From Epiperipatus broadwayi (lineage: Eukaryota; Onychophora; Udeonychophora; Euonychophora; Peripatidae): a stretch of 64,000 nt of DNA. Of the stretch, positions 12,380 through 22,128 are shown piece by piece. Every line of letters begins with the position of its first letter. Within the stretch, counting starts at the first letter, position 1. Location of the stretch: positions 62,001-126,000 of the forward strand of contig JAQFVV010000256.1 of the NCBI GenBank assembly GCA_028023455.1. Direction: 5' to 3'. The position numbers and the translations under genes are program-made. A model generated the notes under the pieces. It had not been told where the DNA came from. It saw only the letters and a list, made by a program, of their open reading frames with translations, and searched no databases.

Positions 12380-14140
12380 AAATAATCATTATATGAGTAT
12401 AACTATGGAAATATTAAGTGCTGGAAGGTTTCCTTGTCAGTTTTATAGAGCTGGCATATGGGAGAGATCTTAGTGAAACCCCTACTGTTGACCAAAAATT
12501 GATTTGTGGGGAGTGAAAATTGATTTTGGGGAGGAAATCAAGGAATTTTGCCTCAAGGGATCACCTTTTAAATTTGTGGATTAATTGAGCATTGGTAGAT
12601 TTGAGAGATGTAGGGGACACAATGGAGAAATCTGTGGTCTGATTAAAAACCTCCCAGTACTTTAGTTTGTTTCTGATGGATGGTATAACAAAGCCAGCCT
12701 TTTGTAGGATGTTGGCAATGAGTGAGGTTCATGACCTGAGCCTGCCACTGGGAGGAGGAGTGTTGGTGGGTGTGATAATGATATGCACAAGGTTGGCAGA
12801 AAAGCAACTTAACAGTGTGAAGATAATGTTGTGAGATCTTTGGATCAGAAGTGTTGATGGAGTGTACACCCAACCCATTGAGGTTTTTAGGAAAACAAGT
12901 TCTTTTAGGCTGATGCCACCATCTTTCTGCCCCAGAGAAAATGGGTGCAAAAGGAATTGATTTTGGATATAAAGGAGTGTGTAGGTAGAACAATGGGGAG
13001 GTAATATGCTACTTTAGGAAACACTAGAAGATTGAGGAGGGTGACTTTCCCATAAAGGGAGAAGTAGATGCCTGTGGTAGCACTGAGGGTGGAAGATATG
13101 TTTTGATAGAGTGTGATTTGGACCCATACTCTCATGTCTCTAGGAGACAACATGAGGGGGAATCCAAGGAAGTTGTGTGGCTTGGCATTGAAGGTGAAAG
13201 AGATTTGTTCACCAGGTGATAGTTACCAGGCCATTGATTTATCACTGCTAAATTCCAGCCTGTATATTTTGGTGCACCAGGTGAGGATCTGTTGAAGCCT
13301 GGGGATAAGATCAGCTAATGAAAAGAAGACAACCACATCATCTACATAAGCAAGGCATTTGGTGCTTTAGCTCAGTGCAGAAATGAAGATGCCAGAGAGG
13401 TCATATTCTAGCCTGAGAAAGAGGAAATTCAGAAATGTGGTGAACAACAAAGTGCTCAGTGGAGAGCCCTGAGGGATGGATATGTTAGGTGTGAAGCTGG
13501 GGGCAACTTTCCCATCCAGGGTAACTAGGATTTCTCTGTTGGACAGGATTTTGTGGAGGATGGACAGAGGGCCTCTGGGATGTTCAGGTTCCTAAGGACA
13601 CCAAGGAGCAAGTTGAGCCTAACAGAGTTGAAGGCTGCCTGGATGTCTAGTTGGACAGCAATGGGCCCGCGATTTTAAGACTACCTAACATGCTCAGTGG
13701 TCATCTTAAAGAGTGTGGCAGCCCCAAGAGTGGAGTGGCCCTTACAAGAAAGCTGTGAGTCAGAAAGGGCAGGGAGTATGAATTGTCCTAGTGACTAATG
13801 GTAGACTCAATAAGTTTGTGAGCAGAGATGTCATTGAAATGGGCCTAAGACTCTTGAGCTTAATAGGTGGCCAATCTTTCTTAAGGAAAGAGACTAATGT
13901 TACCAGACAGAGACCCTCAATGATGTAAGCACTTGAGGCCAGCTTGTTAATCATATTGAGAGTAATGGGGATGGTGAAAACTGACTTAAGTGGAGAAGGA
14001 TAAACTTGGGAATAGCATGAGGACCAGGATGGACATTGTCAGAAAATTTTTTCAGTTTGTTAAGTAGCATGACCTGGGTGATGCCAGGATCAGATCTGAC
14101 ATTCAAGGTTGATGGCATAGTGAAAGGAGGTCAGCTTTGA
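12380..14140 (-). mobile_element. L1/Tx1-like non-LTR retrotransposon remnant
   Basis: A block clearly richer in G and C than its surroundings. The minus strand carries reverse-transcriptase motifs in the expected order. A DNVHPGPHAIP segment (near 14,010) precedes the catalytic domain. LKSLRPIS lies near 13,845, motif A LDIQAAFNSV at about 13,621-13,653, PQGSPLSTLLF near 13,461-13,476, the catalytic AYVDDVVVFF at about 13,322-13,351 and a FLWG segment near 12,925-12,940. A CxxC-like tail (PICQLYKTDKETFQHL) lies around 12,435-12,485. A FLWG motif and a cysteine/histidine tail after the RT are usual in L1 and Tx1 lineages. The copy is 5'-truncated, without endonuclease, and has in-frame stops and frameshifts (for example between 12,905 and 12,950). 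Inactive. Confidence 0.75.
12643..13660 (-). pseudogene. Reverse-transcriptase pseudogene of the L1-like LINE
   Basis: This is the best preserved coding stretch of the LINE. Motif A, the QGSP box and YVDD can be read in one frame with one stop near 13,370-13,380 and another near 13,230. A 116-codon frame (12,643-12,993) and an overlapping 82-codon frame (12,905-13,153) then cover the thumb/FLWG region in different phases. The motif A aspartate is kept but the usual KAFD is QAAFN. The YVDD box is intact. The composition differs sharply from the host background, suggesting a younger insertion than the neighbouring LINEs. Confidence 0.7.
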
Positions 14141-14154
14141 GAAGCATGTGTCCA

Positions 14155-14760
14155 ATAAATTTTGTTGGAATATTTTCTTGTTACCAAAGAATCATAACAG
14201 CATGTTATTAAACTGTGAGTGTGATATACATGACTTTTAGGAAGTGGTATATCTGATGATTTCCATTACATCCTCTGATATTTTATTTTTGGGACATAAC
14301 TGAAAGCACCAACTTTCATCACCCATAATTTCTCTCACAAGCAGATGCATATTTGAAAAAAATATTCCAACATCAAATCAACACTGTTTCTGTTCATCTG
14401 TCAAGATCTTAGGCAGAAACTTTGCAGATCTTTCTCATGCCCAATTCTTTACTTAAAAATTACTTTAACTGTTTCTCAGTTAATCTGCAATTTTCCAGCT
14501 ATCAACCTCACATTTAATAATCTGTCAAAACATATTGAATTTCACTCTTTATTAATAATATCAGTAATTCTTACTTTTGGCTATCCTTTTCTGGGATGAC
14601 CTGATTTTCTTGCCCATCTTTGAACCTCTTATGCCACGCAAACCCACTTGGTTTTTTCATAGTATTTTCACCATATGCCATTCCCAACAGTAGTAATGTT
14701 TCAGTAGAAACATTTGTCAATTTTCACTTAAAGTTTGGTATTAATATGGTTACTCAAAGT
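14155..14760 (-). pseudogene. Truncated mariner-type transposase
   Basis: On the minus strand, TETLLLLGMAYGENTMKK then FAWHKRFKDGQ matches the mariner N-terminal helix-turn-helix region (family pattern TE..ML..AYGE..MS...F.WHKRF..G). Further on KELGMRKIC (pattern ILTE.LGMRKVC) and IMGDESWCFQ follow; the latter is the first catalytic aspartate box (TGDESW) at about 14,309-14,323. The frame has several stops and small indels. After a stretch like FFGNKKIFQQNLLD the similarity stops at about 14,150, exactly where the L1-like LINE begins. The second and third catalytic aspartates (the HDNA..H and D34D region) are absent. No terminal inverted repeats were identified. Confidence 0.75.
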
Positions 14761-15055
14761 TTTGATCATTACTTTTTATGTCAAAGCATATGCACAGATA
14801 TTCATTGTCTTCTCAATAACTATCTAACAACTAGATCTATCAGCTTAAAATTTACACAAGTATTAGTTTAAACATGTTCAAAAACACAAATACTCATGTT
14901 ATTTTGATCCAATTAGGTCACAGTGACAGTAGGTGATTTTTTCAGGAATAAAATTGTCACACATATATTGGTAAAAAACATATTATGATTTTTGCATCCC
15001 AAATTAATACATAAAATTAATAAGAAAATGATGAAACAATTAATTATAGTACACA

Positions 15056-15056
<1 letters not shown>

Positions 15057-15100
<44 letters not shown>
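15057..15100. repeat. (TA)n(TG)n compound microsatellite
   Basis: About 24 bp of TA repeats pass directly into about 20 bp of TG repeats. The overlapping minus-strand frame at 14,913-15,107 is made of this tract and is not a gene. Confidence 0.95.
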
Positions 15101-15101
<1 letters not shown>

Positions 15102-16440
15102 ATACATACATATTAAAAAAATTTTAAATTGTTATATATATATTAAAAAATTAAAAAAATGATATATAAATACATAAAATGATAAAAACTCATGATTAAC
15201 TGCAAGATGAAGGTCTGTCCAAATTTAATCCAGTTACTCTAATCTCTTAGCTTTTTCCTACACAAGATTAGAAAAATTCTCTACTTCTAACGTGTTTTTT
15301 TTTCTAAGTATCTTTTAATCACTTGGGATCTTATTTAGAAGATCAACTATCCACTAACTATTATATGTTCTAGCTGTGCATCCAGCACAGTTTCATTTTA
15401 TTCTCTTAACTCTTTCAATACTATCAGTAATCTCTCATTGCTTTTATTCATATATTTTGTATTAGATCTTTTCCCATTACTTTTAACTTACATCTCTATA
15501 AACTTTGTTGAAGGATCTAAACCCTAGAGTTTGTCTCAAACCCATAATTAGGAATTATTAAGACATATCTGTTAAAAACCTCTTTTTTCAAAGATGCAGG
15601 CATATTTTCTTTTAATATTACATCAAAAGCACTCCATCCAGTGTTTCCATCTGTGTTAATAAACTGACTAAAATATTTATCTTGAGTCCTATTAAAACTC
15701 TGAAGCATTATTGCAGAAGTAATTATATCATCCCAAAGTTTAGATGACTTAAATAATCTCTATTTGCTTTACCTCCTCAGATTTCTGTTTTAATTTACAA
15801 AAAATACTTTTTGTACTATAAAAGGCTTTGGAAACACAGAATCACTCTGTCATACATCTTTCTTAATGTCAGTCTTTTTAATATAATTATGTAATGTAAT
15901 CATTTCTTTTGTATTTTGATATTCTTCAGAATATGATGACATTATTGGTTTATATGCTATTCATAAAATAAATTGCTATTGTTTAATCTACAGGTTCAAA
16001 GCATAATGGCAATTCATATTTATTAGTTCTTTCAATTACTTCTCTCAGTACTTGGATATGATTCACTATGCTAAAATCACCTTTAAGTACTGTTTGTTTT
16101 TTTGCTTAGTTAAAAATCAAAGTTTTCTATAATTGAGTTGTAAATACCTTGGTATAAGTTTAGTCAGAACTTATACAAGACTGATAAATTTATAATTACT
16201 ACTATTTTTATAACTTTTCTTGTATATCTTATACTATTGCATTCTTCCAATCATTTGATACATGTTTATAATTTAATTATATAAGTTTAACAACAATTAT
16301 TTATTCTTTTATCTGCTTCTTTTAAGATCCTTGATTATAATTCCATCATTACCTGGAGTTTTTTCCTTCTGATTTCACATTTCAACTTGTTATTTTAAAT
16401 GTTGGGCAATTCAGAAGTTGTAATGACTCTCTATTTTTAC

Positions 16441-16454
16441 TATTCTTTTCTATA
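16441..16454 (+). repeat. Target-site duplication, left copy
   Basis: TATTCTTTTCTATA; an identical copy is at 16,608-16,621. The two flank a 153-bp insertion in LINE copy A. The 13-bp core also occurs by chance at about 16,749, so T-richness lowers its weight slightly. Confidence 0.75.
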
Positions 16455-16607
16455 GTTTTAACAAGGCTGTAAACCTTAGCAATGAGCGTCTGAAAAAATC
16501 GTCACTAGGGACCTAGTGACGATTTTTTCAGACGCTCATTGCTAAGGTTTACAGCCTTGTTAAAACTATTACTAAAATAATAGTGAGCGTTTAATAAAAT
16601 TTATAAT
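16455..16607. mobile_element. 153-bp insertion carrying a perfect 58-bp palindrome
   Basis: The arms 16,452-16,509 and 16,512-16,569 are perfect reverse complements over 58 bp, with a 2-nt centre. The insertion continues with a smaller hairpin (ACTATTACTAAAATAATAGT) and an AT-rich tail. A 14-bp direct duplication flanks it. There is no coding capacity. The host LINE is heavily decayed but the palindrome has no mismatch, so the insertion looks recent. Its class is unknown: 14-bp duplications fit target-primed LINE/SINE insertion better than most DNA transposons. A cloning or assembly artefact is conceivable for the palindrome, but would not create the duplication. Confidence 0.75.
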
Positions 16608-17880
16608 TATTCTTTTCTATATAATTTTTTTACAACTCTTCTATATGCTTCTGGACGTTTTAGTTTACTAATACTTTAATATTTTATTTTTTGCAAGTAC
16701 AGCTTTTTTACAATGTTAAGATGGTGTTTTATATGTTTGTGACTTTTATTCTTTTCTATAACTTTTCTTGCATTTTTTGTACAATTTTTCAAAAGTCTAG
16801 AAATAAATTTGAATCATTTTTTAAAAATTTCTAATTTTTTTATTTCATACATTAACAAGTTAAAATATAATCCAATTCCCTGTATCTTTATTTGAAAACT
16901 TCCTCTATTTAGCCTTTTCCTCAAAAAAATTTCACAATATACAGTTTTTGTTTTTCTGCAAACTTTACATGTTTGTGATTTTTTCATTTCTTTCACTATA
17001 CCCAAATTTACCCCTTATTTTTATTTTAATTTCCAATTCTAACATTAAAATATCCCATAATATATTTAAAATGTTGTTTTGTCTCTTCAAAATCATTGTG
17101 TATATTTATATAACAATTCTCTCCTTTTGATTGTAATGAGAAGTTATGGAGGCATAAATCTGAATTATTTGTATTTGGTATCTATCATAATTTGAATAAC
17201 TAATTTTGCAACTTTGTCTGATATATTCCCATCTCCACAATGTTGTTCATCCACTTTTTATATATTACAATCCTTCTCCACTTGTGCTACTAATATTTAG
17301 TAATCTGTAATAAAGTACATATTCTGTTTCTCAATTATATCTTTATCTTTTTTCTCTTACTTCATAAAGTCCAATAATGTTCCATTTTCTATTAAACAGT
17401 TGTTTTCACCAGTCTTTTTTTAGTTGAAAATGATATGCTGTTTTAAGTACTTACAAATATTAAACTGGGTCTGCAATCAGGGAATTTTCGATCTCACATT
17501 TATTTACCAATTGCTGTGTTGTTTGATGATATTACAGCATCCAGAAAATAAGACACAGTTTAGTTTTGTCTATCAAAATTGAAAATAAGAGACAGTTTAC
17601 TTTTGTCTATCATAATTGTAAATACATGCATATTAATTCTATCTTCAAAAACTCAATTGATATTTCAAACTGAAAAGAAAGATTTAGAAATTAAAAACTA
17701 ATAAATTCACCACTCTGGTTGATGCAGATTAGTGAATAGCTGATCCATGTTCATTTACTAAATGAATAATTACATAGTAATAACAACTGCAATGACAAAA
17801 AATATGAAGTGGCTATTAGGAGAGTCTCAAAGAGGAATCGAAATGCTTCTTTTGGTTAGCAATAAACTTCTTTCTGAAAA

Positions 17881-18926
17881 TGATAAAAAGTATTTGATAA
17901 TTATTTAAAAGCACAGACATATTTAGAATTTTAATATAAAACCATCTTGCAATTGAAAATGGAATGAAAATTAGTTAAAAGAAAACATACTTCATTTGCT
18001 AAATACATTTAACTTTGTTTTTGTTTTTTTTTTGCTTGTTTGTTTGTTTTTCTTTTTTTTAACAATGTTTATTTTTTTTCTATTTCAAATTAATGATGAA
18101 ACAAATAATTAATATTAATCACAAGAAAAATTATTTATTTGAAAGAAATAGAAGATAGTCTAAACTCCTATACAAAAAGAGTCATTTTTAATTTTAAAAT
18201 GTAAAATTTATGAAAAATAATTTCTTGCCAAAAATTAATTTTTGTATCATTTACTTTATTTACAATAAATGTAACCAAGACCTTTATTTTTAAAAACAAT
18301 TAAATGTATTTTTAAATACAGGGAAAGAGGAAAGCAGAAACTAATGGCAAAGAAATTTAAAAATATAGTTTTCAGTAAAAGATAAAACATGGCTTATTTT
18401 AAAAAAAACGGATTTTCAACAGTTCTTATCTTTAAAATTAAAGAATAAGTTGGGCAAATGTAAATATTAATTTTGTATTTTTTAATTCATAACTTATTTT
18501 TCTCATTTTTTACAGAAACTTGAAATTTTATGCTCACTATTTATTTAAATATTATTAGCAGGAAATATGTATATTGGAGATCATGTGTATCAGTTGTATA
18601 AGATGGAGTGGGTAGTTGTAGAGAACTTGAATTTTTGAATTCAAATCCCTTTTAAATTTCATTAAGTTCATTATAGACAAAGCAAATATAAACAATAAGC
18701 ATTTTTGTATATTATTTCCTTATATATACACATACTTTTAATTAATTAACTCTTAATAATTTCATGCCAGAATTATTATTTATGCTTGGGTTTATTTTTT
18801 AAATACATAAAGATTTTTTTTTGCATTTTCTTTTTAATAAAATATTTTAATATCATTTTTATAAAAACATATTCTATGTTTTTGTATATACATTAAGAAG
18901 AAATTTTTCATCATATTTATATTACT
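17881..18926. other. AT-rich unassigned sequence
   Basis: T-rich and A-rich runs (for example 18,018-18,060) and no gene or recognised repeat. Confidence 0.5.
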
Positions 18927-18930
18927 TTAA

Positions 18931-19675
18931 CCCTTAAACCGCTAATTAAATCATTGGTTGTATGAGGTAAAAATCAAATCTTTTAATTGGCCAACTCACA
19001 AACTGAAGACAAAGCCTATTGTTAAAACATATTCGCCTATAATATTAAATTCAACTCAGATACGTTTATAAAAAGTATATAATTAATTTTTCAGGTCATG
19101 AAGAAAACGAAAGTTCTTTCAAAAATAAATTGCTATTTATTTATTCTAAGATATTCTATATCGGCAACATAAAAGTTATAATGTAAACAAAAAGATCGAC
19201 TTTTACGTTATAGAAAAGTAAATATTTCTTTTTACTACATCTTCAATATATTTACTTAAATCTTCAATATTTTTCGAAAATAATTTTGTTTTTTATTATT
19301 CTCTCTGAAAATTATGTTTAATTTCCATAAATATTATTTAATAATAATTTAAATCGTATTCGAAATGAAAATCTCAGCGTTTTTTTTTATTTTCTTTGAT
19401 CAGGCAGTTTCTTTGTTCTTTCCAGCCAATCAGAATGTCTTTTTCGGCTGAGAGCATGCTAAGAACCAATCACAAATAATGTTCCTTCTTTGTTTAGGTT
19501 TAAATGCGTTTTTTTTTATTTTTTACTTCTAAAATAAATCGGAAGATGTCACCATCGTACAGAACTTTTAAAAACGAATTCAATACGTATTTAACGAATT
19601 TTATCGTATGAAAACGAACTGAGTTAGAGTGATTTTAGATGTCGACGAGGAGTCTCGTCGAGCGCGGGAAAAGGG
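18931..19675. mobile_element. piggyBac-type non-autonomous element (745 bp)
   Basis: TTAA occurs at 18,927-18,930 and 19,676-19,679, and the DNA between begins CCCTTAAACCGC and ends GCGGGAAAAGGG. These are imperfect terminal inverted repeats of about 12 bp. TTAA duplication with CCC...GGG ends is the signature of the piggyBac superfamily. The interior has no transposase frame. It has two CCAAT boxes (AGCCAATCAG near 19,424 and AACCAATCAC near 19,463) and a terminal hairpin TCGACGAG-GAGT-CTCGTCGA at 19,642-19,661. It is somewhat richer in GC toward its right end. Most likely an internally deleted or MITE-like derivative. Confidence 0.65.
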
Positions 19676-19679
19676 TTAA

Positions 19680-21940
19680 TATTGTTTGAATTGATTTTTT
19701 GTTTCTCCTATGTATGTATATATTATATTTTAAATTGTTTACATTTTTCACATTTTATTTCATAAATTCTGTATAAGTTATTTTTGCTAGTTTTATTTTA
19801 ACATTTATTATTCAATATATTTGCTAAGCTGTTTTCTTTATATTATTCTTATTTATTTTATTGATAATTTTGTTTACTTTGTTTGCTATTTTTTGTATTT
19901 ATCCAATTTATTCATAATTTTTTAACTTATTGTTATTATATATTTTTATTTTTACTAGCATCTTCTAATGATGTTATTGGGAAATTGTTGTTTTAAAATC
20001 TTTGATTCATTTTTTATAATATTTATTGTTTAAACAATAATTAATTGCCCTGCATATATTATAAGTATTTATTTTATATTTAATTTCTGTACTTGAATAT
20101 TAATTTGTGCTATTATTTTTATTCAATTTTTTATATATTAAAATTTATGTCTCTATTTTTCTTCATCATCAATTTTCTTTTTAATTAAAATATAAAAGAA
20201 ATGATTTTATCAATTTATCTTTCTATTGTAAACTTAATTTTCACAATAATATTTTTATCACATATGCATATTTGAACTCAAAATTAAATAATTATTTAGA
20301 TTTGTAATTATTATTAATTAATTAATTAAAAAAAAGTATATGTAATATAAATATATGTTTAAAGCAACAGAAGAAAAAAGATTCATATAGTAAAATATAA
20401 ATATTAAAACTTATACATTTAGATACAAAATATATTTTAGAATTGAAAACAAATATATAAAATTAACAATATAATATTGTTTTTCAATTTATAAAATATA
20501 AATTATAAAATGAAACTTAAAAAATCAATAGTGTTTTTAAAAAATTTAATAGAGAGAGCATTGAGAAGATTATAAACACAATAAAAAATATTAAGTCAAT
20601 AAGAGAATAAAAGCAACATATATCTCTCATAATAATAATTATTTCTAAATATACAATAATATTTATGTAATCAAAGATTAATAACATTTTTCAAATTATT
20701 ATTAAGTTTAAATTATTTGTTTCAAATTATTATATTAAAAAGAAATTTTAAATATTTTCTCTTACTGCACTTATCAATTAAGAGCTAGTTTAAGCTATTG
20801 ATATTCTCTCTATATTACATTTTTGTAAATATAAGCTTATAAAAGCAATGTCACATTATATATGACTTGCATTATTGATAATGATAACTATAAAAATATG
20901 TATTTCATATTTATAAAATAATATATACAATGATAATTAAAAAATTTTGTTTTTTTGCAGTTTACAAATCAATAAACAAAATTAATAATTAAATTATAAA
21001 ATGCTGTAAATGTGTGTATATGTGAAAATACATAAATATACAAAAATATTAAAATAAGGTTATTGCATATTTATAAATAAACAAAAAATAGTGTAATATT
21101 TTTTATATTTTATAGCTCTAAGGAAGACTGTTAGTCAATTTAAACTGCCACATAATTTAATAAAAAAGCTTTGTAAAAAGTTTTAAAAAACATTTTTTTA
21201 ATATATATATATATATAATGCAAAAAAGAAAGAAAGAGTATTCGAATATTTTGAAAAATAACATTTTATATTTATATTTCAAAACTTGTCATTATTTCTC
21301 AAGTATGAATGTCTGGTTGTATTCTCGTATATTTATGTTTTTTATTAATTGTTTTTTTTTTTTGACAATGACTGTATTATTATGACTTCATTATAAATAA
21401 ATGTGTGGCATTTCTTGCTTCATAGATCAATCAAATGAATATGTTTTATGAACATAATATAGGATTTAAAAACAGAAAAGTAGGCTTAAAAATAATTGAT
21501 GTGTTAAAAGTCTTAAAACGTTACAATCATTTGCTGAATTGTTGTCACTTTAGATCTTTTTTTTGGTTAGAGATTACAAAATGAAATATAAAAAGATAGA
21601 TGTTCAATTTATCAGCATTATATACAATAAGAGAACAAGCATTATTGAAATAATTAACAGACTTGTGTGGAGCTGTGATTGCCATATTTTTAGAAGAGTT
21701 CAAAAAAAATGAGCAATTAAAGTTCAAGGTAAATATTAAAATATTTAATTTTAAACAATTATGTTTAAAATAAAGGATTAAGATAATAAAGGTTTCTGAA
21801 CTGATGTAGAAAAAAAATGCTCTAAATTAGAAACATTTTAATAAACTTGGAGCGATTTAATTCTGCAATTGATTGCTTATGTAATATAAAAATAAAATGT
21901 CTGTTAATTAAAGCAAAATTGTAATTACAATAAAAATAAT
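19680..21940. other. Very AT-rich unassigned sequence
   Basis: No gene is seen. Homopolymer-like A and T stretches and a short (TA)n near 21,202-21,217. Nothing else recognisable. Confidence 0.5.
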
Positions 21941-22095
21941 AATAATAATGGTAACAAACTATTATAAACAATCCTTAAATTCGCAGAAGTACTTTCGGTT
22001 AATTTCTTGAACCTGACTCAACTGTTCAAGAAATTAACCGAAAGTACTTCTGTGCATTTAAGGATTGTTTATAATAGTTTGTTACCATTATTATT
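21941..22095. repeat. Foldback hairpin, ~72-bp arms
   Basis: Arms of about 72 bp (21,941-22,012 and 22,024-22,095) are reverse complements with only a couple of mismatches, around an 11-nt loop at 22,013-22,023. Weaker matching continues outward through (ATA)n sequence. No coding content. It lies 33 bp from the left end of the large LTR element. Probably a miniature foldback element. Confidence 0.85.
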
Positions 22096-22128
22096 ATATT
22101 TATTGGAATTATATATATATATATATAT

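Larger units (their letters stand above)
15190..17880 (-). mobile_element. LINE family 1, copy A (decayed, minus strand)
   Basis: This copy is similar along its length to 46,170-46,885 plus 50,220-52,445 (copy B) and to 57,128-58,940 (copy D). Shared blocks include the 3'-end motif CTGCAAGATGAAG (15,201 and 57,141), a segment of the TTTCACAATG...TTTTTATTTATAA type (17,236; 51,760; 58,790) and ACAAAGT..AATAATGT (17,365; 51,895; 58,905). Copy D encodes a reverse-transcriptase fragment on the same strand, which gives the orientation. No frame longer than 63 codons survives. It carries the 153-bp insertion at 16,455-16,607. Clade uncertain; the 3'-end motif and RT fragment fit RTE-like or related APE-type LINEs. 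Confidence 0.65.
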
